From: Neobacillus notoginsengisoli
GTDB lineage: Bacteria > Bacillota > Bacilli > Bacillales > Cytobacillaceae
Reading direction: 5' to 3'
Assembly: GCF_003515685.1 (NCBI RefSeq)
Contig: NZ_QWEG01000004.1
Span: 297,860-361,859 of the forward strand
DNA: 64,000 bases
This document shows positions 36,947 to 45,273 of this stretch, one piece after another. The position numbers were made by a program, and so were the translations under genes. Numbering within the stretch: the stretch's first letter is position 1; each line of letters opens with the position of its first letter. The notes under the pieces were generated by a model that searched no databases, was not told where the DNA came from, and was given only the letters and a program-made list of their open reading frames with translations.

Positions 36947-38620
36947 ATGATGACTAAAAAATGGTGGAAAGAAAGTGTCGCTTATCAGGTTTACCCAAGA
37001 AGTTTCATGGACAGCAACGGCGACGGAATCGGTGATTTGAAAGGGCTTACCCTGAAGCTTGATTACCTAAAGGATTTGGGCATAGATGTCATCTGGCTGT
37101 CCCCGATGTATAAATCCCCTAACGATGATAATGGCTACGATATATCTGATTACCAGGATATTATGGAAGATTTCGGGACGATGGAGGATTTTGATGAACT
37201 GCTTGAAGAGGTGCATAAGCGGGGAATGAAAATGATCCTTGATCTCGTCATTAACCATACGAGTGATGAGCATCCTTGGTTCATCGAGTCGCGCTCATCG
37301 AAAGACAGCTCGAAACGGGACTGGTACATATGGCGGGATGGTAAGGATGGGAAGGAACCGAATAACTGGGAATCTATCTTCAGCGGACCGGCCTGGAAAT
37401 ATGATGAAGCAACAGGGCAGTATTTTATGCATCTTTTTTCGGCAAAGCAGCCTGATCTGAACTGGGAAAATCCTGAGGTCAGAGAAGTTCTTTATGAAAT
37501 GGTCAACTGGTGGCTAGAAAAAGGAATTGACGGGTTCCGGGTCGATGCCATTTCTCATATCAAAAAAGAACCGGGACTGCCTGATATGCAAAATCCGGAA
37601 AACCTTGAGTATGTTTCGTGTTTTGAATATATGATGAACGTAAACGGGATTGATGAATTCCTGTCCGAGTTTTCGCGTGAAACGATAAAAAATTATGATG
37701 TGATGACAGTCGCGGAGGCCAATGGCGTCCGGCTCGTCGATGCCGACAAATGGGTTGGCGAGGAAAATGGCTATTTTAATATGATTTTCCAGTTCGAATT
37801 CTTGGACTTGTGGGATAAGAAAACAAAGGATTCAGTTGATGTAGTAGCATTGAAGCGCGTTCTGACCAAGTGGCAGAAAGGCTTGGAGGGAAGAGGCTGG
37901 AATGCGCTCTTCATCGAAAACCACGATCAGCCGCGCCGTGTTTCAAGCTGGGGGAATGACCGGGAGTTTTGGAAGGAAAGCGCCAAAGTGCTCGGCGCTA
38001 TGTACTTTTTGATGAAAGGGACACCTTTCATTTACCAGGGGCAGGAAATTGGCATGACAAACGTCAAATTCCCAAGAATAGAAGATTATGATGATGTTGG
38101 GATGATAAATTACTACAAGATAGAAAGCGAAAAAGGCCGACCGCACGAGGAAATTATGGAGGTTGTCTGGAAAAGGGGCAGGGACAACTCCAGAACCCCG
38201 ATGCAATGGGATTCGACTCACATGGGCGGCTTTACAAAAGCTGATAAAACGTGGCTTGGGATTAATCCGAATTTCAGGGAGATTAATGTGGAAAGCCAGC
38301 TTGCCGATGAAGATTCCATCCTGAACTTTTATAAAAAGATGATTCGTCTCAGGAAGGAAAACCCTCTCTTTATATATGGCCAATACGAGCTCTATCACCC
38401 TAATCATCCAAAGTTATTTGTCTATACGCGTACACTTGGCAGGCAGAGAGCCATTATTATCTGTAATCTACACGGCACACCGACTAGATACAAAATGCCT
38501 ACAGCCATTTCCTATAAGTCAAGTGAACTGGTCCTACAAAACTATGAAATACGGGACACTCGTTTAAGAAGGGAATTTACATTGAGGCCGTTTGAAACGA
38601 GAGTCTATTTCCTTAAATAA
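36947..38620 (+). CDS. Alpha-glucosidase / oligo-1,6-glucosidase (GH13)
   Basis: A 557-residue cytoplasmic GH13 enzyme. It starts KKWWKESVAYQVYPRSF and has region DLVINHTSDEHPWF (about 97-110), the nucleophile in GFRVDAISHI near residue 200, the acid glutamate in MTVAEANGV near 254 and ENHDQPR near 325. It lacks a signal peptide, so it acts on imported isomaltose- or maltose-type oligosaccharides, like MalL/YugT. GAGGTGG precedes tandem ATGs at 36947. No sugar transporter is adjacent. Confidence 0.93.
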   Translation: MMTKKWWKESVAYQVYPRSFMDSNGDGIGDLKGLTLKLDYLKDLGIDVIWLSPMYKSPNDDNGYDISDYQDIMEDFGTMEDFDELLEEVHKRGMKMILDLVINHTSDEHPWFIESRSSKDSSKRDWYIWRDGKDGKEPNNWESIFSGPAWKYDEATGQYFMHLFSAKQPDLNWENPEVREVLYEMVNWWLEKGIDGFRVDAISHIKKEPGLPDMQNPENLEYVSCFEYMMNVNGIDEFLSEFSRETIKNYDVMTVAEANGVRLVDADKWVGEENGYFNMIFQFEFLDLWDKKTKDSVDVVALKRVLTKWQKGLEGRGWNALFIENHDQPRRVSSWGNDREFWKESAKVLGAMYFLMKGTPFIYQGQEIGMTNVKFPRIEDYDDVGMINYYKIESEKGRPHEEIMEVVWKRGRDNSRTPMQWDSTHMGGFTKADKTWLGINPNFREINVESQLADEDSILNFYKKMIRLRKENPLFIYGQYELYHPNHPKLFVYTRTLGRQRAIIICNLHGTPTRYKMPTAISYKSSELVLQNYEIRDTRLRREFTLRPFETRVYFLK

Positions 38621-38636
38621 GGAAGGGGAAAGGAAA

Positions 38637-39158
38637 ATGGCAAATAGTCCGAAGTCTATATACTGGTCAATGTTTGAAAATAAAATTGGGCCAATGGTTG
38701 TTGCTGCTACGGAAAAAGGGCTCTGCTATGTAGGGTCACCAGGCAAAGGCATCGGCGAACTGGAGAAGTGGGCCGTGAAATACTACCCAGGTTCCAGTCT
38801 GAATGAAAACGAAGAGGTAGTAAAGATCTATACGGCGGAACTTGCCGAGTATCTAGAAGGAAAAAAACAGTCTTTTTCCGGAACTTTAGATTTTAAAGGC
38901 ACCCCCTTTCAGGAAAGCATTTGGGCGGCATTACGGGAAATTCCTTATGGCAAAACAACCTCGTACAGTGAAATAGCTCAATTAATTGGAAAGCCGGCAG
39001 CTGTCCGGGCAGTGGGAACGGCTATCGGGGCCAACCCGCTATTAATCGCTATTCCTTGCCACCGTGTCATTGGAAAAAGTGGAGCGATCACCGGGTACCG
39101 CGGCGGGCTGGAAATGAAGCAGCATTTACTTCAGCTTGAATCCGCCGGCACAAAGTAA
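38637..39158 (+). CDS. ogt: Methylated-DNA--protein-cysteine methyltransferase
   Basis: This 173-residue suicide repair protein removes alkyl groups from O6-alkylguanine. The C-terminal winged-helix domain has PYGKTTSYSEIAQLIGKPAAVRAVG and the acceptor cysteine in IPCHRVIGKSGAITGY near residue 142. The ATG at 38637 is preceded by AAGGAAGGGGAAAGG. It follows the glucosidase by 16 bp and probably shares its transcript. Confidence 0.95.
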   Translation: MANSPKSIYWSMFENKIGPMVVAATEKGLCYVGSPGKGIGELEKWAVKYYPGSSLNENEEVVKIYTAELAEYLEGKKQSFSGTLDFKGTPFQESIWAALREIPYGKTTSYSEIAQLIGKPAAVRAVGTAIGANPLLIAIPCHRVIGKSGAITGYRGGLEMKQHLLQLESAGTK

Positions 39159-39171
39159 ACTTAATATTTAT

Positions 39172-39207
39172 TGAAGGCAGGAATTCGGGGGCGGATTTCT
39201 GCCTTTT
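39172..39207 (+). terminator. Intrinsic terminator after ogt
   Basis: The arms AAGGCAG-AATTC and the complementary GATTTCTGCC are followed by TTTTG. The 39210-39450 stretch beyond it is AT-rich and holds one more hairpin (GGATCACTC/GAGTGATCC). Confidence 0.7.
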
Positions 39208-39451
39208 GTTGTGGTTTAGAAAATTATAAAATACCAGCCTGTGGATCACTCCAAAAAAATTTGAGTGATCCGGCTCGTGGTCCTAGCTTAAAAAAGTATA
39301 ACTGATACTTATATAATGCATAGGAGTGCCACATCATAATTGATAGGCGAAGGGTATTTACATACTTTATATAAAACAATATATTTTAAATAGTGTGGAA
39401 ACTTCACAAGCGCTATAGTATAATTTAGTGGAAAATGGAAGGGGTTTTTTT

Positions 39452-39973
39452 GTGAAAAATCGTTTATTAACCTATTTTGCGATTTTTTTATTATCAATAA
39501 CCTTGTATGGATGCAATAAAAATGTAGCAGCCTCAAAACAGATATTTTACTCAACCAAAGAGCAAGCAATTGTTAAATCTTTTGAATATGAAGGATTTAA
39601 TACAGATAATATTCTTTCGATTGAAAAACATTCCGGGGAAGAAATAATTATATTTTTAAACAAAGGAATAGGGTTTGCATTTATTCAGAAGAATCCAAAG
39701 GGATATAGTGTCACGTTTGATGGGATATTTAGAGATTATAAACTGCAAGATCGAACAGATGGGGTTGAAAGTTTTACTTCGATCACTACACCAACAGGGG
39801 CTAAGATTCCTGTGTTAGTAGGAAAAATTTTAAACTCATCAGTAAGGGAAGTTAAAGTGACTGACAATATTTCTAATTCATATGAGGTAGTAAATATTAA
39901 GAAAGACCAAGTCTTCTGGTATTATTTTTATAAGGGTAAGTGGGAAAATAAAAAGGTTGAATATATAAAATGA
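39452..39973 (+). CDS. Putative lipoprotein of unknown function
   Basis: A 173-residue protein starting at GTG 39452 (GGAAGGGG upstream), with a lipoprotein signal and lipobox ITLYGC (cysteine near 21). The mature part is mixed alpha/beta (EQAIVKSFEYEGF, EEIIIFLNKGIGFAFIQKNPKGYSV). I do not recognise a family. Base composition is clearly more AT-rich than the neighbouring metabolic genes, as is the convergent secreted gene at 40085. The pair may be a transferred or fast-evolving patch. Confidence 0.7.
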   Translation: MKNRLLTYFAIFLLSITLYGCNKNVAASKQIFYSTKEQAIVKSFEYEGFNTDNILSIEKHSGEEIIIFLNKGIGFAFIQKNPKGYSVTFDGIFRDYKLQDRTDGVESFTSITTPTGAKIPVLVGKILNSSVREVKVTDNISNSYEVVNIKKDQVFWYYFYKGKWENKKVEYIK

Positions 39974-40021
39974 TAGATATTATTTAAAAATCCAAATTGA
40001 TGTATTAAAAAATTCATAAAA

Positions 40022-40056
40022 AACAACGCTGTGGGAATGTGCCTCAGCGTTGTTTC
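40022..40056. terminator. Bidirectional terminator between convergent genes
   Basis: AACGCTG and CAGCGTT enclose 13 bases, with an A-rich run before and TGTTTCTTT after. Confidence 0.75.
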
Positions 40057-40084
40057 TTTATTATATTTAAAAAGAGTAAATTTA

Positions 40085-40930
40085 TTACCGACAGTAGGTA
40101 GAGATTTGAGTTGATGTCATTGCTGATGTCTTACCAACGAGATCTCCGCTTAATTTTCCACTACTTAGTTTTGGATATGTGCCTACAACCCATTTGGAGG
40201 ATGTAACGCTACCACCCAAATAATGTCTAACATAGCCGGAGCTTTTTCTTAAATAAGGATAGAAATCAAACCAACCTCTATATTTTGGTCTAATTGTTAT
40301 TGTATCTGTCCCAGACACCGTTGCAGATGAAGTGAATGTATAACTTACTCCAGCTTTAAATGCGGAGAATTCTGGTGAAGTAAGGGATACATTAAATCCA
40401 TGTGATTTAGTAGCGCTATATGATAAGGACTTTGTAGAATTATCTAAAGTACAGTTATATGAATAATTTGTTGCCTTTTGAGCACTACCTGTCAAATTAG
40501 AGTAGGAAGACTCAGTATACTTTGTACTTACTCCCCCAACACATGCTATACAATCTGGTGTGATCTCACCTGTTGAAGTAACTTTAATTGGAACTCTTTT
40601 TGACGAAGAACTATCTCGTTCCTTCGCTTTCTTTACCTCAGCCTCTTTTAATTTTCTCTCGTTGCCTTGTTTTTTAATCTTTTCAACATATTCACCAACA
40701 GTAATTTCTTTTACTGTACCATCTTCTAAATAAGAATGTACAGATACAATTTGCGCACCGTCGCTCACATCAATAACTTGACCATCTTCAGTTACTTCTA
40801 GTGTTACTTCTCCATTAGAAACAACTTCTTTTACTTTTTTTTCCTTTTCTTTTGCGCTTGTTGTTAATGGTGAAAAAAGGGTCCCTATTAACAATGCAGT
40901 ACAAAAAATAGTGCTCAGTACTTTTTTCAT
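40085..40930 (-). CDS. Secreted protein of unknown function, beta-rich C-terminal domain
   Basis: A 281-residue protein with a clear signal peptide (about 1-27, ending TTSAKE), starting at ATG 40930 with GAGGAG upstream. A charged, partly helical segment (about 28-115) is followed by a serine/threonine/tyrosine-rich, probably all-beta domain (about 125-281) that begins with a CIAC motif and ends STYCR. Segments such as KSLSYSATKSHGFNVSLTSP and TITIRPKYRGWFDFYPYL could be strands of a surface or pore-type domain. I do not recognise a family. The gene is AT-rich and isolated. Confidence 0.7.
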   Translation of the reverse strand: MKKVLSTIFCTALLIGTLFSPLTTSAKEKEKKVKEVVSNGEVTLEVTEDGQVIDVSDGAQIVSVHSYLEDGTVKEITVGEYVEKIKKQGNERKLKEAEVKKAKERDSSSSKRVPIKVTSTGEITPDCIACVGGVSTKYTESSYSNLTGSAQKATNYSYNCTLDNSTKSLSYSATKSHGFNVSLTSPEFSAFKAGVSYTFTSSATVSGTDTITIRPKYRGWFDFYPYLRKSSGYVRHYLGGSVTSSKWVVGTYPKLSSGKLSGDLVGKTSAMTSTQISTYCR

Positions 40931-41367
40931 GTTTTCACTCCTCGTTTTCTTTATTTTCTGAATTATCTTAATACATTTTCTAATATTTAACAATACATTT
41001 TTTGGTTTTTAACATATTAAAGAGGGGTTTCCCAACCTTAAGGCCTTTAATATTTGATGTTTTTATAGATTAATTGATTTATTTATAAGAAACTGTATCT
41101 AAAACGAAAAAGTTTCCCAACTTTAATATTAGGTAACTTGATTTATTTAGTAACAAAACTTGACTATTGCACTTATTGATAAAAAACTAGTGCATACGTG
41201 TAGTGCAGTTATAAAAACTTTTTTAAGCGATCAGTTTGAGAGTTTTCAACAGCTTTTATCTTCGTTCCTAAGCCCTAAGTCTTAGCGGAAAATATGGCAG
41301 GAGGCGGTATTCATAGAACGATAACTCCATTATGATGAGGGTATAACGATGACTGGGGGAGTTTTTA
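40931..41367. other. AT-rich intergenic region with two copies of GTTTCCCAAC(C/T)TTAA
   Basis: No gene is seen. The 15-base sequence occurs at 41027-41041 and 41112-41126, 85 bp apart in direct orientation, upstream of the secreted protein gene on the minus strand. Nothing else in the 437-bp gap could be assigned. Confidence 0.5.
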
Positions 41368-42087
41368 ATGAAAAAGTTGGTTGGAGCCTTAGTAATTGCG
41401 GCTGTGTTAATTTTTGCAGCAAGATTTGCCGTCGGGGCTATTATGGGTGGGAACAATGAGTCAGATATTCATGTTGATAAAGACAAGGCGAAAAATCTTG
41501 AGGTCGCCTTGGATATCGGAGTGAGTAAGCTTACAGTCACAGGCGGAGCGGATGACTGGCTTGAAGGAACAATCCACCATGAAGGTGCAAGGTATAAACC
41601 TGTGGTTTCCTATAAACGTTTAGGAAAAGAAGGGCGAATTAAAGTAACTCAAGAAAAAAAGAGGCTTTGGAATTTTCATTTTGGCAAAGAGGATAATGAC
41701 TGGAAGATTGCCTTAACTGATGATGTTCCAATTGACTTAAAAGTCGATGCAGGTGTTTCGGATGCCACCCTTGACCTGCGGGGCATGAAATTGTCCAGCC
41801 TTGACGTTGATGCAGGGGTGGGGGACGTTGAAATCAACCTAGCGGGAGAATGGGATGAAGGTTTTCAGGCTGATGTTCAAATGGGGGTCGGGAAGACGAC
41901 GGTTATTTTGCCTAAAGACATTGGAGTCAAAGTTATCGCTGATAAAGGAATTGGTAAAGTAAGTTATGACGGATTCATTAAGAAAAACGGAAACGTTTAT
42001 GTGAATGAAGCATTTGAAAGTGCAAAAAAGACGATTATTGTAAATGCCGATCTTGGAATCGGGGATGTTAAATTTAAGGTGAAATAA
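41368..42087 (+). CDS. LiaF-like / toast-rack domain membrane protein
   Basis: A 239-residue protein with one N-terminal membrane helix (about 3-22) and a beta-helical extracytoplasmic or C-terminal domain of repeated short strands. The characteristic IDLKVDAGVSDATLDLRGMKLSSLDVDAGVGDVEIN appears, then VGKTTVILPKDIGVKV and DLGIGDVKFKVK. This is the LiaF C-terminal / toast-rack type found in cell-envelope stress proteins of Firmicutes (YvqF, YvlB group). There is no liaRS here; the gene is single. GGGGGAG precedes the ATG. Confidence 0.8.
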   Translation: MKKLVGALVIAAVLIFAARFAVGAIMGGNNESDIHVDKDKAKNLEVALDIGVSKLTVTGGADDWLEGTIHHEGARYKPVVSYKRLGKEGRIKVTQEKKRLWNFHFGKEDNDWKIALTDDVPIDLKVDAGVSDATLDLRGMKLSSLDVDAGVGDVEINLAGEWDEGFQADVQMGVGKTTVILPKDIGVKVIADKGIGKVSYDGFIKKNGNVYVNEAFESAKKTIIVNADLGIGDVKFKVK

Positions 42088-42094
42088 GGAAATT

Positions 42095-42260
42095 ATAAAA
42101 TATGTCCTTGTGGAAAACTCAAAACAAGTTGTTGTAATCCAGCTCCAGCGCCTAGCCCCTCGAGGTCACAAGCCATTCCGGCCAAAAGGTTAAAGAACGA
42201 ACCTTTCGTCCGGCTCGTCTTGTGCTTGTCGGGGCTGACCAAGGCGCTTGCGCATTTTGT
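42095..42260. repeat. Intergenic Bacillus-type repeat element
   Basis: The stretch contains CAGCTCCAGCGCCTAGCCCC ... GTCCGGCTCGTCTTGTGC and TTGTCGGGGCTGACCAAGGCG, a pattern recurring between genes in many Bacillaceae. CCCTCGAGG-type and GGGGC/GCCCC segments allow a long hairpin. It fills the gap between the LiaF-like gene and the convergent SDR. The 39222-39290 stretch shares its left start (AATTATAAAATA ... TGTGGA) and CCGGCTCGT and may be a truncated relative. Confidence 0.65.
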
Positions 42261-42262
42261 TC

Positions 42263-43045
42263 TTAAAGCAGTGACTCCGCACCATCAATATAAATCTCAG
42301 TGCCGGTAATATGGCTTGAAAAATCAGAGGCCAGAAAGAAGACCAAATCGGCCACTTGCTCCGGCTTACCAGAACGGTTTTCAAGTGGCTGGTTTCCTTC
42401 GGGATACTCCACAGGAACAGTGATTTTTTCAAGCTGCTCTTCTTCCCTGAATGTATTTTCTTCAATATTTGTATCAATAGCCCCTGGGCAAATTGTATTT
42501 ACCCTAATCTTATAACTGGCGAGCTCAAGAGCAGCCATCCTTCCAAAGCCAGCCTGGCCGATTTTTGAAGTACTATAGGCGGACATGCCAAAATTCTTGA
42601 AAATCCGGTTTCCGTTAATTGAACTTGTGATGATGATGCTGCCGCCATGCTTTTTCAAATAAGGAATCGCATACTTCACTGTCAGGAAGGTACCTTTTAG
42701 GTTAGTGGTGATGGTTTCATCCCACTCATCGGGCTCCAAATCCTCAATTGGCGCGACGACCCCGTTTATACCGGCGTTCGCAAAAACGATATCGATCCGG
42801 CCAAATGCTTCAACTGCTTTCGTATAAGCGTTTTTTACCTCTTCAGGTTTTGAAATATCACATTCTACAATAACAGCCTCACTGCCTTTTTCCTCAATCA
42901 ATGTTTTTACTTCTTGAGCATTTTCTTCTTTTATATCGGCAAGGACGACTCTTGCACCTTCATCAGCAAGTTTAATTGCGGATGCACGACCGATTCCCGA
43001 GCTTGCGCCAGTAATAAATGCTATTTTTCCGTCAAGCAATCCCAT
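42263..43045 (-). CDS. Short-chain dehydrogenase/reductase
   Basis: A 260-residue classical SDR with TGASSGIGRA (about 13-22), NAGING near 92, catalytic serine in TSSINGN near 143 and YSTSK near 155-159. It ends GTEIYIDGAESL, the usual SDR C-terminus. The closest general type is glucose 1-dehydrogenase/3-ketoacyl reductase; substrate unknown. AAGGAGG lies upstream of the ATG at 43045. It is monocistronic and followed by the intergenic repeat. Confidence 0.9.
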   Translation of the reverse strand: MGLLDGKIAFITGASSGIGRASAIKLADEGARVVLADIKEENAQEVKTLIEEKGSEAVIVECDISKPEEVKNAYTKAVEAFGRIDIVFANAGINGVVAPIEDLEPDEWDETITTNLKGTFLTVKYAIPYLKKHGGSIIITSSINGNRIFKNFGMSAYSTSKIGQAGFGRMAALELASYKIRVNTICPGAIDTNIEENTFREEEQLEKITVPVEYPEGNQPLENRSGKPEQVADLVFFLASDFSSHITGTEIYIDGAESLL

Positions 43046-43246
43046 CTCACTTGCCTCCTTTTAACAAAAAAGTTCTCTACATTCTTATCCCCAATTTATG
43101 CAGAAGGAAACATGGCGTGGAGGCGATGGATTGAAGAAATTTGTTTGGTGAAACGAAAATAAGTGATATGACGTCAGTGTAGACGAGTATACTAAATTTA
43201 GAAATAAAAATAAGTAAATGGCCAGGAGAAAGGATTGGAGTCCACC

Positions 43247-45205
43247 ATGGCAGAGATTGTAAAGCGGGACAGTTTGCTTTTGTATGTATTTTTTTCAATG
43301 TTGTTCATCGATTTGATATTCAGGCTTGGTACAGTGGAGGTTTTTCAGAGCCGGGATTTTATTTTATCGATCATCTTTATCCTTGCCATTTCGCTGTTTC
43401 TCTATTTCCTTATCAGTTTCACCTCTGGCAGGGCGGCCAAGCATTTCTCGTCAGTGATGCTGGGTCTTATTACTTTTCTTTATCTTTCTCAATTTGCTTA
43501 TTTCCGTTTTTTCAAAACGTATTACAGTGTCTACTCTGCCGGAAATGGCGGTCAGATATTGGAGTTTTGGAAGGATATTACCTCGCATTTGTTCGAACAG
43601 TTCCTTTGGATTGCAGCCATGCTATTACCGTTACTAGTCTTGATCTTCTTTGGTGGGAGATTCATTCACTTCCAAAAGCATGATAACTTCAGCAGGTTGT
43701 CCATTCTTGGCTGTTTTATCATCACCCAGCTCGCAGGAGTCGGCACTGTTTTTGCAAGCGGGAAGAAAGTGAATTCAGCCTATGACCTTTATTACAGGAG
43801 CAGCATTCCGCTCCTTTCGGTTGAACGGCTCGGCCTGCTTACGACGATGAGAGTTGACCTGCAAAGGCTTGTAACTGGATGGGCGCCAACAATCGATATT
43901 CCTGTAAAAAATAACCTGGGATGGGGGTCAAATTTACTGCCAGGCTTCCCGGATGAACAGGAAGCGCCTATCGAATACAATGTGATGAATATTGACTTTA
44001 AAGGACGAATCAGCAATGAAAAGAATCAGGAAATAAAAAAAATGCATACGTATTTCAGTCAGGTCCCGCCTACTGAAAAAAATGAACATACCGGAAAATT
44101 TAAAGGGTATAATCTTATTTTTATTACGGCTGAAAGCTTTTCTCCCTATGCGGTTCATAAGGAAATCACGCCGACCTTATATAAGCTTATTCATGAAGGA
44201 TATCATTTCAAAAATTTTTATAATCCGGTTTGGGGAGTTAGTACGTCAGACGGTGAATATGTGGCCTGTACAGGCCTTTTGCCAAAGAGCGGGGTCTGGA
44301 GCTTTCAGGAGTCAGCAGCCAACTATTTGCCCTTTGTGATGGGGAATCAACTAAAAAAGATTGGATATAACACAAAGGCCTACCATAATCATACGTTTTC
44401 CTATTATAGGCGGGATTTATCCCATCCTAATATGGGTTATGACTATAAGGGGCTTGGCAAAGGGCTCACAGTTAAAAAGACGTGGCCGGAGTCAGACATA
44501 GAGATGGTTGAAAAAACGGTTCCCGAATACATTGGCAGCGAACCTTTTCATGCTTATTACATGACAGTCAGCGGACATATGCAATATTCTTTTGGCGGAA
44601 ATTATATTGCCTGGAAAAACAAAAAGGCTGTCGAAGGGCTTCCTTTATCGAATCAGGCAAAAGCCTATATCGCTACTCAGGTTGAGCTGGACAGGGCGCT
44701 TGAAAAACTGTTGAAGGAATTGGAAGCTGAAGGGAAAGCGGACCGGACCTTGATTGCTCTCAGTGCGGACCATTATCCATACGGACTGGAAGAAAGGACA
44801 ATTGATGAACTTGCCGGGCACAAAGTTGAGAAAAACTTCGAACTTTATAAGAGCCCTTTCATACTGTATGCGAAAGGGATGGAGCCTGAAGTAATTGACA
44901 AGCCGGCTTCAAGCCTCGATATCATTCCGACTCTGTCAAACTTGCTTGGGCTTGAATACGATTCCCGGCTGCTTATGGGAAACGATATTTTTTCCAATTC
45001 CCCTCCGCTTGTTGTATTTTTAAATAAAAGCTTTATTACGGAAAAGGGAAAATACAATTCGGTCACAGGGGAATTTACAAGTACGGGAGCAGAGGAAGTA
45101 AATCAATCCTATCTTGATCGAATTTCGATGATGATTCAGGAAAAATTTTATTACTCTGCAAAAATATTAGAAACGGATTATTACAGAAAAATATTTAACC
45201 CTTAA
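43247..45205 (+). CDS. LTA synthase-like sulfatase-fold membrane protein
   Basis: A 652-residue protein with five membrane helices (about 8-165) and an extracellular sulfatase-type domain (about 275-640). Metal and nucleophile motifs are visible: NLIFITAESFSPY (about 286), the threonine nucleophile region GVSTSDGEYVACTG near 330, YMTVSGHMQY near 435 and LIALSADHYPYG near 500. This matches the LtaS/YfnI/YqgS/YvgJ group, which transfers glycerol phosphate from phosphatidylglycerol to build lipoteichoic acid. ATG 43247 (GGAG upstream) and TTG 43235 are both possible starts. Confidence 0.9.
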   Translation: MAEIVKRDSLLLYVFFSMLFIDLIFRLGTVEVFQSRDFILSIIFILAISLFLYFLISFTSGRAAKHFSSVMLGLITFLYLSQFAYFRFFKTYYSVYSAGNGGQILEFWKDITSHLFEQFLWIAAMLLPLLVLIFFGGRFIHFQKHDNFSRLSILGCFIITQLAGVGTVFASGKKVNSAYDLYYRSSIPLLSVERLGLLTTMRVDLQRLVTGWAPTIDIPVKNNLGWGSNLLPGFPDEQEAPIEYNVMNIDFKGRISNEKNQEIKKMHTYFSQVPPTEKNEHTGKFKGYNLIFITAESFSPYAVHKEITPTLYKLIHEGYHFKNFYNPVWGVSTSDGEYVACTGLLPKSGVWSFQESAANYLPFVMGNQLKKIGYNTKAYHNHTFSYYRRDLSHPNMGYDYKGLGKGLTVKKTWPESDIEMVEKTVPEYIGSEPFHAYYMTVSGHMQYSFGGNYIAWKNKKAVEGLPLSNQAKAYIATQVELDRALEKLLKELEAEGKADRTLIALSADHYPYGLEERTIDELAGHKVEKNFELYKSPFILYAKGMEPEVIDKPASSLDIIPTLSNLLGLEYDSRLLMGNDIFSNSPPLVVFLNKSFITEKGKYNSVTGEFTSTGAEEVNQSYLDRISMMIQEKFYYSAKILETDYYRKIFNP

Positions 45206-45273
45206 AATCTGGAAATTAGACCTAGGAAGAAGCATCACGCTTTTTTGCCGATATGAATTATAGGAGGTATCTT

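Noticed and set aside
42190..42477. Coding regions within the 42095-42260 repeat
   Set aside because: Only antisense or repeat-derived frames; the SDR on the minus strand explains the sequence from 42263 on.
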